From: Macrocystis pyrifera
Taxonomy: Eukaryota; Sar; Phaeophyceae; Laminariales; Laminariaceae
NCBI GenBank assembly: GCA_031763025.1
Contig: JASSKH010000023.1
Location: 8,149,501-8,213,500, forward strand
Length of the DNA: 64,000 nucleotides
Direction: 5' to 3'
Shown: positions 22,801 through 30,152 of the stretch, piece after piece
How positions within the stretch are numbered: position 1 is the first letter of the stretch
Layout: each line of letters begins with the position of its first letter
Position numbers and translations under genes: made by a program
The notes under the pieces: model-generated
The model's database searches: none
Told to the model about the DNA's origin: nothing
What the model saw: the letters and a program-made list of their open reading frames with translations, nothing else

Positions 22801-25800
22801 GGGTAGGGAACCACTCGTCAATTCCATCAGAAGATAGCTCGTCGAAGAAATATACGAATATGAAGCGGTTTGCACACTCATGCGGCTCCTACTGCCCGAC
22901 AGCGTGTGAGTGAGCCAAGACGTTTCAGAGAGAAGCCTGCATATCATGAGGCCTATTGGCTGCCGCGTATCGTAGCACCCCTGCCTCCTACAACGCCAAG
23001 TGCAACAATATAGCAATGGAGGGATATCACGACTCTCACCTGTGCACACAGCAAATCAGCCCAATCGGCGAGCCCTGTAGCAACGTCGGGGTGGTCACCG
23101 CCGAGGGTCCTCCTGCCAATCTCTGTGGCTCTCACATACAGGGGGGCCGCTTCTCCGTATCGTCCCTGGACACGTGCCAACCACAGGCCCCAAGCATGAT
23201 GAGGTTAGCAAACATTCGTTACAAAAATAAATTTTACCGGGACGTGATAAGTGGTTCAAGCGCTGATGTGGGATCCAGGTAGAGCACTCCGCGATGCATA
23301 CGAATGTGGTCAGCAAGCCATCGCAAAAATGTACCACATCCTTCCACCTTTTCAACAGGTTGCAGGCATGAAACGCGTCCGGCAAGTACTTCCAAAAAAC
23401 GAGTCAAAGCAACGACGAAACCTCAATTTAAGACCCAAGCGTTACTTTCTACCGTAAGGTAGGGAAACTACATGCTCATACCTGCGCCTGCAGCATACTT
23501 GCCCAATCGCGCAAGTCTCTTGTCAGACGATGGTGGTTCAGGCCAAGTGCCTTCTCGTCAATGTCCAAGGCACGCCTGTACAGTTGATCGGCCAGCTCGT
23601 AGTTTCCCTGCACCATGGAAAGCAGTGCAGCGCAAGTGTGCAAGGGGTATATACGCACACGAGATGGACAAAAGGGCCACACTCTCCGCAAGGAAAGCTT
23701 TCCTCGTTGGTGCTTCTACTACTGTAGAAACCCTCGGGAACGTGCACCCCCCCTGAATGCTGAGATACATGTTCCCCCGCCCTGAATGTCTAAACAGGCG
23801 TGTAAAATCCATGACCAACTATCTCCCTCTTGCTCAAACTAAGAAACTAAAGAAAGATGTGTGCGCATTCTACCGGTTGTTGGGCAGCGACAAACGAGAT
23901 ATGCCCTGAACGTTGACGGCTCTCACATTTCTCTTCAACAAGCGCTCGTGCCAGAATAGGTCCATGGGCGAACTATTACACCTCTCACCTGTGCCTTCAA
24001 CAACCCTGCCCCGCTGTTGAGCGCTGTTGCTACCTCGTAGTGCTCTGGACCATACGCGTCCTCGATGATCGCCAGAGCGCGTTTCAGCAGTGGGTCTGCC
24101 TCGTCGTACTTGCCCTGCGTAACAAGAAATAGACGTTGCGAGCAACCGCAAGCCCTGGTACTGCAATGATATGGCCTCAGGACTTCATACTACACCGCAG
24201 GGTAACTGTCCGACCTAGTGTACGCGGACGATCCAGGTGCAGGGTCGGACACCGGGCTTGGTAGCCTCCGCCTAGCTCTCCAAAATATTAACAATCGCGT
24301 GAAGTGTTCGAACTGCTGTGTAACACGCTTAAACCCCACGGATGGATTTCGGACCAGATCTTCTCAAAGCGATGAACTCAACAGAGGCCCACTAACAAAT
24401 GCTGGCTTTGGAAAGGTCTAGACGCACGCATTGCTCGACGTTTACACTGTTTCCGTTGTCGAAAAAATCGAGTCGCTTAATGTGCGTCCGGGAGGGTGAG
24501 ATATATTGAATGCTGTACAGCACCCTGCGCTACAGTATTGAAATACTGCCGTGCCGTAATACCGAGGGTGCTCAGAAGCTCTCGCGAGCAAATCGTGAAT
24601 GAGTTCCTGAACAAAGCCACGGTAGGGACGGTGCCTTGCAGGGGTAGTGCCTTGTTTCCTGACGCGTTGTGCCATACCGGGGTGGTGCCTTACATACGTG
24701 GTACTATACAGGGGCGGTGCCTCACACGAGGAGCCCAACACGTCACCAGAAACATGGACTCAAATCAGTTTGTTTGCGCGGCCTGACCGGCGTTTCTTTT
24801 CGCTGTTGTGTCCTAAAACAAACATTCTTGTGAAAAAGACCTACTAACCGAAACTCCTGTCGAGCTGCTCACTTGAGGAAGTCAACCGGCCAGAAACACT
24901 TGAGCCACAAAAGTTCAACTCCTACCGAGGGGTGGGTCTCCATTGAATTCAGACAGCAGATGAACGAAACTCAGGTGCGAGAATCTTGATTTTAAATCTA
25001 GCTTAGAGGCTGAGTGAAGCCTGCTGCAGCACTAACGATCGATGTCGCAAAATCAGGTCCACAGGTAGACATGACCACCGTACATGTAAAACATCTAAAA
25101 AACATTTTTACCTGGCCCTTCAACAGCTCTGCCAAGCTGCTGAGCCCAATAGCCACTTGGGGATCATTCTTGCCCAACGCCTTCTCCCAGATGTCAATCG
25201 CGTCCTTGTACAGACCCTCGGCCTCCTTGTAGTTTCCCTGGATGAGCGACAGGGTGGGGGGTTATGGATACGAAACGATGTAAGTGTAGGGAATAGGGTA
25301 GGATACGGCGATGAACTACGGAGCGACCGGCAATTGACCGCCAACTCTACTCGGTTGTCGAGGAACGTACAGTGGCATGCATGCATCTGAAACAGGGTGC
25401 TACAGGGGGTTGTCGACGGCTTCCGCTTAGGCATCGGCAAGACTGCGAATCGTCCCGTGAAGCATACAGAGGACGCGTGCGATGGTACAGACAGACACCC
25501 GAATGTTTGTGACGCTACTCGTCTGAAGAGCTTCTGTACCTCGCCGGTAATTCGACTTTCAAGAACAGCGTCGTTCAACGTTATGGGGGCATGGTATGGT
25601 AGGGGTGCACCTGCAATGTGCTTAGGCTCCTTTCTTGAGGAGGCCTGTATCTCACAAACCGAAACTGGCGAGCATGTGCACTCTAGACATGATGAGCATT
25701 CCAATGCCCCCACACAATAGATCTGCCATGAGAGCGATTGAAAAACACAAACCATGTTTGGTCGGTATATAGCCCGGGGGTTGAGAGGCCCCATCACAAA

Positions 25801-28800
25801 AAGGTATTGGGACGAAAAGCGCCACGTACACGTGTCGTGGCACGCGTCTCATGACCGATCCCACGAGCTACATCCATAGAATGAACATTTACTGCAGTGA
25901 ATAACACAAGTGCCATCGGAAGTTGATGGGCTAGTTTCTCGGTTGAGGAGCTTGTTTACTCAGACATTCCTTCAACCAAAGGTACCTCCTCCTCTACCAT
26001 AGCATGGCTCAGACAAGACGATACCTCCCACCTGTGCCTTCAACAACCCCGCCTGGTCGCTGAGAGCTGAGGCGTAGTCGCGGTGCTTTTTCCCCACCGT
26101 TGCACCGAGACCTTCCAGGACCCGGGGGTACGAGAGGCCGGCCTCCACATATGCCCCCTGCAAAAGGAGAGACCCGTGGGGGTCATCGTAGTAGAGAACT
26201 GTTGTATAAGTTGTTGTTGCTGTTCTCACATTAGCTCTCAATAAGTACACGATGCGAACTACCGCATCACGAGCTCAGCCCTCTTGACCTGCCGTCAGAA
26301 GACTGGGCCACGTCAAAAACTCAGAGCCGCAGCGCTAGTCGGTGGCTGGTACAAATAAGGACAGTTTCAGCTTCTTGTGCGTACAGTTCCGGCGAAACAA
26401 TCGCAGACGCGAACAGGGACGGACAGACACCTGACCCAAGTTCGTGACAATCAAGGACTGCTGCTGACAGCAGCGGCAACGAACAAAATAACATCGCGCT
26501 TACAGAAATATCACGCGTTTACTGAATCGGAAGAATGACGCAAACAGCCTCCAAGCCGGTACAGAGAAGGCACTACCGTATCAACCTACCCCATGATTCC
26601 GTGAGTGCTCCAGCACCCCATCCTACACCCACCTAAGTGTATACGTCGTATAAACCTGGATCATGATGTTATCGTTGGTGTCGTTGGCTGCCGGCTTCGT
26701 TGTTTGTGTCTTAGGTGGTGAGTTATTGCATCCTGGGACGTTTTAGTCCCGCTGCTCAACCCCGTTGATTGGCGTGGTACGGGAGGGAGGGGGTGAGGGA
26801 GAATAGGTGATAAACGTCCAAACTTTACGACCAAAAGTTCGTTTTTTTCACCTGCTTCTCCAACGCCTCCGCCCGTTTCTGTTCAAGCACTGGGTGCTTC
26901 GGGTCGTGTTTTTCTTCCGCGCACTCGATAGCTCGAAGGTATATAAAGTCCGCCTGTCTGTACTTTCCCTGCACGTGCGTCATGGGCAGCAATCAAGGTA
27001 CACAGCGTTTGAATAAAGACCCAAAGACATTCACATATCGATGTGTCGTATTAGGCTTGCTTTCTAGTAGAGTGAGCTATGATGTACTACTTTGAGTATC
27101 TTTCGTCTAATGCTTTTCCTCTTGTCCGTTCACGAGCGCACCTAACAACTCACTTTCCACACGCGTGCTTCGTATGAGCTCCACTCTAGGTTGCGGAGTA
27201 AATACCGTGCAACCGTGTTATCTCCGCCAAGCGGAACAATTCGTCATCCCGCTCGTCTGTTCCGTGACAGGGTACCGCCCAAGTAGCCCAACTCTACCAC
27301 GCGCGACACGGTCACGCTTCCACCCCTGTCACGAGAGATCACCCCCAGGACGCTTCAAATTTCGTACCTGCTCCATGAACATGTCCGCCTCGCTCACCAA
27401 CACATCTTGCAATTGGGGGTCTTGAAGCTTCTCCCAGGTCTGAATGGCACGATCATACATACGGCGGGCTTCGTCGTACTGGCACTGTGGGGGCACAAGA
27501 ACAACGCCGGAACAAACCACACATCATATGTCAATTCAATGGGTGCACATATATGCCAAAGCCGCATGTCGTTATGGCCAAGAGCCCCGAACGATAGACC
27601 CCAGTTGTCTTACGTGGAAACACAAATGATACACGAACTCCGCGCGAAGGGCACGGCTCCCAGCCCCCAACCATCACGAATACGAACTACTGTGCGTCTA
27701 AAACTATGCCTTTTGTTTTGATGACGCGAGAAAGCTCCGTAAAAATGAAGAATCTGAGACAAATTGGTGTCAGAGAACCTCACCCGGTCGTGCAAGAACT
27801 TGCCCAGGCTGTAGCGAGACTTGGCAATATCTGAGATAGACTCCGTCCTCTTCTGATACTGCTCCAAGGATTTCCTGAGGACTTTCTCTGCTTCGTCCTT
27901 CTCTAGGCGTTCGAGCACATACGCGTGCCGCTTCTTCAGCGCGTCCTTCATCCCTTGCGCCGTTCTCTGATAGAACTCGAACGAGCGCTTGTCCGCATCA
28001 AGAATCACCGCCAGAGCGATGACAAGATCCACGCCCACGGTAAACTTCTTGTCTAGCGGACCCTCGTCATCACTCATCGACTGAGCAACACCATGCCACA
28101 CCTCAGCAAGCTGTTTCATGCGCTTCAGCGAAGCCAGCTCACAGTTGTCTGCTAGTGGGAAAACCCCCATAAGCACTTTTGCCGTTACAAACCCTTCATC
28201 GTCCAACGTAGCGCAGATTAGGTCTTCAACATTTTGCTGGAATTCACTGGGTGCTCGGGCATCCTTCGTCTCAGGGGGGCCTGATTCCGATGTGTTTGTT
28301 GCACCGCTCTTGAGGCTGCAGCATTCACACATAACTGGCAAACACTTGACACAGCTGACCCAGCAACAATTGCGAGACTCGGTAGACCCCTCACGCCCTG
28401 CAGGGGACAATGCCAAGGCCAGATACACCTCCCACGCGACTCCTCTCGCCTCAAGTCCGTCGATCCAGGCGGATGGGAACTCAGAGAGTGCCTGCGACCA
28501 TTCGCTCTCAGGTGCAAATCTGAGAGTCTCTCTCCCATGTGGCTAGTGTGCCCTCCTCTCCCTCTATGCACTTGATGAGTGTGTCCAACAAGTGTTCGAG
28601 TCCCTCCTGTCCGGGCTCGTTTCGTGTGCCCTTCCTTGCACCTGACTCGAGGAACTGCTGCCGGGCGATACCCAACGTCCACGCGCCGCTCGCATCTGCA
28701 TCAGTCGTGCCGGTCGCACCAACAGAGATAATGGGAGGGCGCAGTGCCGTGTCGAAAGAAAAGCTGGATGGACTCACCGCCAAGCGAATCCACAGGCCGG

Positions 28801-29407
28801 TGCGGACTACCATCTCCGTCCAATCCTTCACCACTGGCTTGAACGCTAGCCATGTCACACGGGGACCCTCTCCTGGGTAGTTGTCGTCCAAAAACACAGA
28901 GGAGATATGGCCGTAAACCGGACCTTGTTTGTACCCTCCGTTGGGAAACAACAACGCACACGGACTTGTTGTGTCGTCCGTTATCCCCATCCTTTCATCC
29001 TCGCAGACAGATATAATGTCATCTGCCCTACGCTGCAGGTGGTTGCGGAAGAATCTCAGGACGCACGCCTGGCGCGCGGACAAAAACAACCCATACACCG
29101 CAACGGCACCGCTCAAAAACGCCGCCCCACCTTCCTTGTAATCTTCTGCCATGAATTGTAGGATACCATACAAACACAGCAGCACCAAGTCGACACGGAC
29201 CAGTGCCCCGTATAGGAAGGAGAACCTGCACACCTCGCAGAAAGATCGCCAGCGTTTGTCGATGACGTCATGGTACAGGTAGATGCTGAGCGGTATGCCT
29301 ACGGCGAAGTATACGACCAGAACCACGGCCAGATTTTCGGCAAGGTCTTCGTCCCACATCTGGCCCCTGAGAAGCGCACCATTCATATACCGGTACACCG
29401 GTAGCAT
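16857..29407 (-). CDS. membrane-anchored TPR exon-array gene (candidate receptor)
   Basis: A multi-exon gene read on the minus strand. Two 5' exons encode three predicted membrane helices and a long helical region ending in a first TPR. They are followed by two 39-codon and thirteen 42-codon exons, each encoding one kinesin-light-chain-type TPR with the pattern G-x-Y-x-x-A, R-A/S, G-x-x-H-P-x-V-A and L-L-x-x-Q. Every TPR exon starts after AG, ends before GT and is phase 0, so exons are modular. The predicted total is about 1150 residues. TPR arrays bind proteins or peptides; here they would be exposed from a membrane, with unknown topology. The one-repeat-per-exon design is known from brown-algal NB-ARC-TPR genes, but no nucleotide-binding motif is visible here. 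The start at 29407 is the first ATG in the open frame. The 3' end assumes read-through of the last donor to a TGA at 16857. Function as a recognition receptor is inference. Confidence 0.8.
16908..17033 (-). CDS. TPR gene, 42-codon TPR exon 15 (last seen)
   Basis: 126 bp, phase 0, separated from exon 14 by a 2.5-kb intron. Starts G-K-Y-K-E-A-Q-S-L-Y-E-R-A-I, turn L-G-R-H-H-P-D-V-V, ends T-A-L-L-R-E-Q. A donor CAG|GTGAAA follows. If it is not used, translation runs 16 more codons to a TGA at 16857-16859, giving a short basic tail. No later exon was recognised. Confidence 0.85.
17034..19519 (-). other. 2.5-kb intron of the TPR gene
   Basis: No exon-like 126-bp block was found. It contains a G-run (about 18114-18124), an ACCAGGTA site (18095-18102) and otherwise unremarkable AT-rich DNA. 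Confidence 0.5.
19520..19645 (-). CDS. TPR gene, 42-codon TPR exon 14
   Basis: 126 bp, phase 0, donor CAG|GTGAGA. Starts G-E-L-E-K-A-E-A-L-C-R-R-A-I, turn L-G-T-D-H-P-E-L-A, ends A-H-V-W-R-A-Q. Confidence 0.85.
20456..20581 (-). CDS. TPR gene, 42-codon TPR exon 13
   Basis: 126 bp, phase 0. Starts D-N-I-P-E-A-R-K-L-Y, with Asp for the usual Gly, turn L-G-P-Q-H-P-G-V-A, ends A-G-L-S-M-R-E. It ends GAG|GTGATG. The last helix is less canonical than in the neighbours, so binding or stability may differ. Confidence 0.8.
20807..20932 (-). CDS. TPR gene, 42-codon TPR exon 12
   Basis: 126 bp, phase 0, donor CAG|GTGACT. Starts G-M-Y-D-K-A-K-P-L-Y-E-R-S-Q, turn L-G-P-G-H-P-D-V-A, ends A-D-L-L-E-K-Q. 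Its donor-side intron shares a GACCAGCCAAGTGAAAT phrase with that of exon 11. Confidence 0.85.
21058..21183 (-). CDS. TPR gene, 42-codon TPR exon 11
   Basis: 126 bp, phase 0. The acceptor is ACGTAG rather than CAG, the donor CAG|GTGAGA. Starts G-K-L-E-E-A-K-S-L-F-Q-R-S-L, turn L-G-P-K-H-P-R-V-A, ends A-E-L-L-K-K-Q. The intron on its 5' side is only 107 nt, the shortest in the array. Confidence 0.85.
21291..21416 (-). CDS. TPR gene, 42-codon TPR exon 10
   Basis: 126 bp, phase 0, donor CAG|GTGCGA. Starts G-K-T-T-E-A-E-E-R-Y-E-E-S-L, turn L-G-T-T-H-P-D-V-A, ends A-V-L-F-K-S-Q. Confidence 0.85.
21716..21841 (-). CDS. TPR gene, 42-codon TPR exon 9
   Basis: 126 bp, phase 0, donor CAG|GTGAGA. Starts G-K-Y-G-E-A-E-P-L-Y-Q-R-S-L, turn Y-G-H-G-H-Q-T-V-A, ends A-K-L-L-E-S-Q. 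Confidence 0.85.
21954..22079 (-). CDS. TPR gene, 42-codon TPR exon 8
   Basis: 126 bp, phase 0. Starts G-K-F-A-Q-A-E-P-L-Y-R-Q-S-L, turn V-G-P-D-H-P-D-V-A, ends A-G-L-L-K-T-L. The exon ends CTG|GTGAGA instead of CAG|GT, replacing the otherwise near-invariant terminal Gln by Leu. Confidence 0.85.
22198..22245 (-). pseudogene. eroded TPR exon 3' end inside an intron
   Basis: On the minus strand the stretch ends GTTGTTGAAGAAGC followed by CGTCGTGAGAAA. This closely resembles the living exon ends (GAGTTGTTGAAGAAGCAG|GTGAGAGG in the exon at 21058). The upstream half has lost the repeat pattern and there is an in-frame TGA. It lies in the 960-nt intron between exons 7 and 8, at the spacing where another repeat would be expected. 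Confidence 0.55.
22656..22754. mobile_element. MITE copy 2, inside a TPR-gene intron
   Basis: 99 bp between TA dinucleotides (22654-22655, 22755-22756). The left end CGGGGGTCCATAGTTAAC is matched at the right end with one mismatch. It is the same family as 8814 and 39054 and lies in the intron between TPR exons 7 and 8. The interior is AT-rich without coding capacity. Confidence 0.85.
23040..23165 (-). CDS. TPR gene, 42-codon TPR exon 7
   Basis: 126 bp, phase 0, donor CAG|GTGAGA. Starts G-R-Y-G-E-A-A-P-L-Y-V-R-A-T, turn L-G-G-D-H-P-D-V-A, ends A-D-L-L-C-A-Q. Confidence 0.85.
23482..23607 (-). CDS. TPR gene, 42-codon TPR exon 6
   Basis: 126 bp, phase 0, donor CAG|GTATGA. Starts G-N-Y-E-L-A-D-Q-L-Y-R-R-A-L, turn L-G-L-N-H-H-R-L-T, ends A-S-M-L-Q-A-Q. 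His and Leu replace the conserved Pro and Val-Ala. Confidence 0.85.
23989..24114 (-). CDS. TPR gene, 42-codon TPR exon 5
   Basis: 126 bp, phase 0, donor CAG|GTGAGA. Starts G-K-Y-D-E-A-D-P-L-L-K-R-A-L, turn Y-G-P-E-H-Y-E-V-A, ends A-G-L-L-K-A-Q. A longer ORF in another frame crosses the same DNA and is a shadow. Confidence 0.85.
24622..24725 (+). repeat. short minisatellite, GGGGTGGTGCCTT-like units
   Basis: About four imperfect units (GGACGGTGCCTTG, GGGGTAGTGCCTTG, GGGGTGGTGCCTTA, GGGGCGGTGCCTCA) with irregular spacers, in a TPR-gene intron. Confidence 0.55.
25112..25237 (-). CDS. TPR gene, 42-codon TPR exon 4
   Basis: 126 bp, phase 0, donor CAG|GTAAAA. Starts G-N-Y-K-E-A-E-G-L-Y-K-D-A-I, turn L-G-K-N-D-P-Q-V-A, ends A-E-L-L-K-G-Q. 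Confidence 0.85.
26032..26157 (-). CDS. TPR gene, 42-codon TPR exon 3
   Basis: 126 bp, phase 0, donor CAG|GTGGGA. Starts G-A-Y-V-E-A-G-L-S-Y and ends A-G-L-L-K-A-Q. The turn reads V-G-K-K-H-R-D-Y-A; Arg replaces the usual Pro. Confidence 0.85.
26852..26968 (-). CDS. TPR gene, 39-codon TPR exon 2
   Basis: 117 bp, phase 0. Starts G-K-Y-R-Q-A-D-F-I-Y-L-R-A-I and ends R-A-E-A-L-E-K-Q, with D-P-K-H-P at the turn. Like the preceding exon it has 39 codons, so the two probably share an ancestor distinct from the 42-codon set. Confidence 0.8.
27368..27484 (-). CDS. TPR gene, 39-codon TPR exon 1
   Basis: 117 bp, phase 0, acceptor CCCACAG and donor CAG|GTACGA. Starts C-Q-Y-D-E-A-R-R-M-Y-D-R-A-I and ends A-D-M-F-M-E-Q. 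It lacks the G-x-x-H-P turn of the 42-residue units and is three codons shorter, so it is a divergent repeat. Confidence 0.75.
27784..28519 (-). CDS. TPR gene, helical domain plus first TPR
   Basis: 736 bp. Reads from F-A-P-E-S-E-W-S-Q-A-L through a Cys-rich patch (N-C-C-W-V-S-C-V-K-C and C-E-C-C) into a long, probably helical and partly coiled region. It ends with A-E-K-V-L-R-K-S-L-E-Q-Y and I-A-K-S-R-Y-S-L-G-K-F-L-H-D-R, which aligns with the two helices of the downstream TPRs. The donor CGG|GTGAGG is phase 0, matching the next exon. The first repeat is therefore fused to the N-terminal domain rather than being an independent exon. Confidence 0.7.
28520..28571 (-). other. possible 52-nt mini-intron (or frameshift site)
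   Basis: GTGCAT at the 5' end and CTCTCAG at the 3' end on the minus strand. Removing it joins the two 5' exons in frame as L-I-K/F-A-P-E-S-E-W. It is far shorter than every other intron of the gene (107 nt upward), so a one-base indel in a decaying or mis-sequenced copy is an equal alternative. Confidence 0.4.
28572..29407 (-). CDS. TPR gene, N-terminal exon with three membrane helices
   Basis: 836 bp from an ATG (29405-29407). Predicted helices are residues ~26-45 (L-A-V-V-L-V-V-Y-F-A-V-G-I-P-L), ~64-86 (L-V-R-V-D-L-V-L-L-C-L-Y-G) and ~95-111 (F-L-S-G-A-V-A-V-Y-G-L-F-L). After them comes a charged stretch R-F-F-R-N-H-L-Q-R-R-A-D-D and a more polar domain. The open frame extends upstream to 29455, so an upstream exon is possible. 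The frame runs on to a TGA at 28508, but the continuing protein is in another frame from about 28519. A 52-nt intron or a one-base shift must lie between. I recognise no known family for this domain. Confidence 0.6.
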
Positions 29408-29893
29408 CGCGTTAGGAAGCACGGTCGTAGGATTAAAGCGATACGATAGACTCGTTTAGTGAAAGGCCTCACCTGGGCTCCCTACAAACATTCATGTCTG
29501 ACGTTGTCGAAGGAAGCGAACATCACTCGTGGCACAGAACATCGTGTTGTATCGTGCGGTAGGCCACTAAGGTAGAGGTGCCCCAATTGCTTCCCGGGCT
29601 CCCTCGCTTGAGAAGCTGTATACATTTTTTTCTTTGAAAAAATCGAAAATGCAATCGTTGATGAACAATCTCATGACCTACAGTAGGTAAAAATGTACTA
29701 TTAATAGAATCGCTAAAAAACGTACAAACGTTCCGAGTTTTTTTAGGCTAAGGAGCCCCGTCATTCAGAAAGTATTGGAGCCAAAAATGTGCACTTCTCC
29801 TATCGTAGCAAGCGCCGAGGGTCGGGCATGGGTAGGGTCACTTGCCCGCCGCTGCTGCGCGCGATTCTGTGTTGGTGACCAGTTTCAGCTTAC

Positions 29894-30152
29894 GCGCGTC
29901 TCTGCATCGGGTTGTCTTCGCCAAAACGATGGCATTGAGGAACTCTGGAGGTGGATACTGTGAGAACAGCACAGACTGCATCGACGAAATACTGGATTTT
30001 GCCTCCTCGGTGTTGGACTCGATAAATGCTTTCTCCGCAACTGTTAGGGGTCGTGTTTGGCGAGCAGTAGTGTTGTTTTTTTCAACTGGCGTTAAGCGAC
30101 GACGCCGACACCACGGTTGCGGAACGATGAAAACAAGCGCCGGACGAATCAT
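29894..30152 (-). CDS. possible upstream exon (86 codons) with strong donor
   Basis: Opens with an ATG (30150-30152), is basic near the start, then reads P-L-T-V-A-E-K-A-F-I-E-S and P-P-P-E-F-L-N-A-I-V-L-A-K. It ends at C|GTAAGC, a good donor. It lies 490 bp upstream of the TPR gene's first ATG on the same strand and reads protein-like. However, it ends in phase 1 and the only acceptor seen in front of the membrane exon would not restore the frame, so either another small exon lies between or this is a chance ORF. Confidence 0.25.

Noticed and set aside
20456..23165. Regularly spaced similar blocks, at first sight like a CRISPR-type repeat/spacer layout
   Set aside because: Blocks are 126-bp coding exons with splice sites and unequal spacing; the organism is eukaryotic.
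25120..25797. 225-codon minus ORF overlapping a TPR exon
   Set aside because: Reads the TPR exon in a wrong frame; the 42-codon repeat is in another frame.
27784..29407. Possible NB-ARC or other nucleotide-binding domain in front of the TPRs
   Set aside because: No Walker A (GxxxxGK[ST]) or downstream NB-ARC motif could be read in any frame of these exons; hydrophobic helices are present instead.
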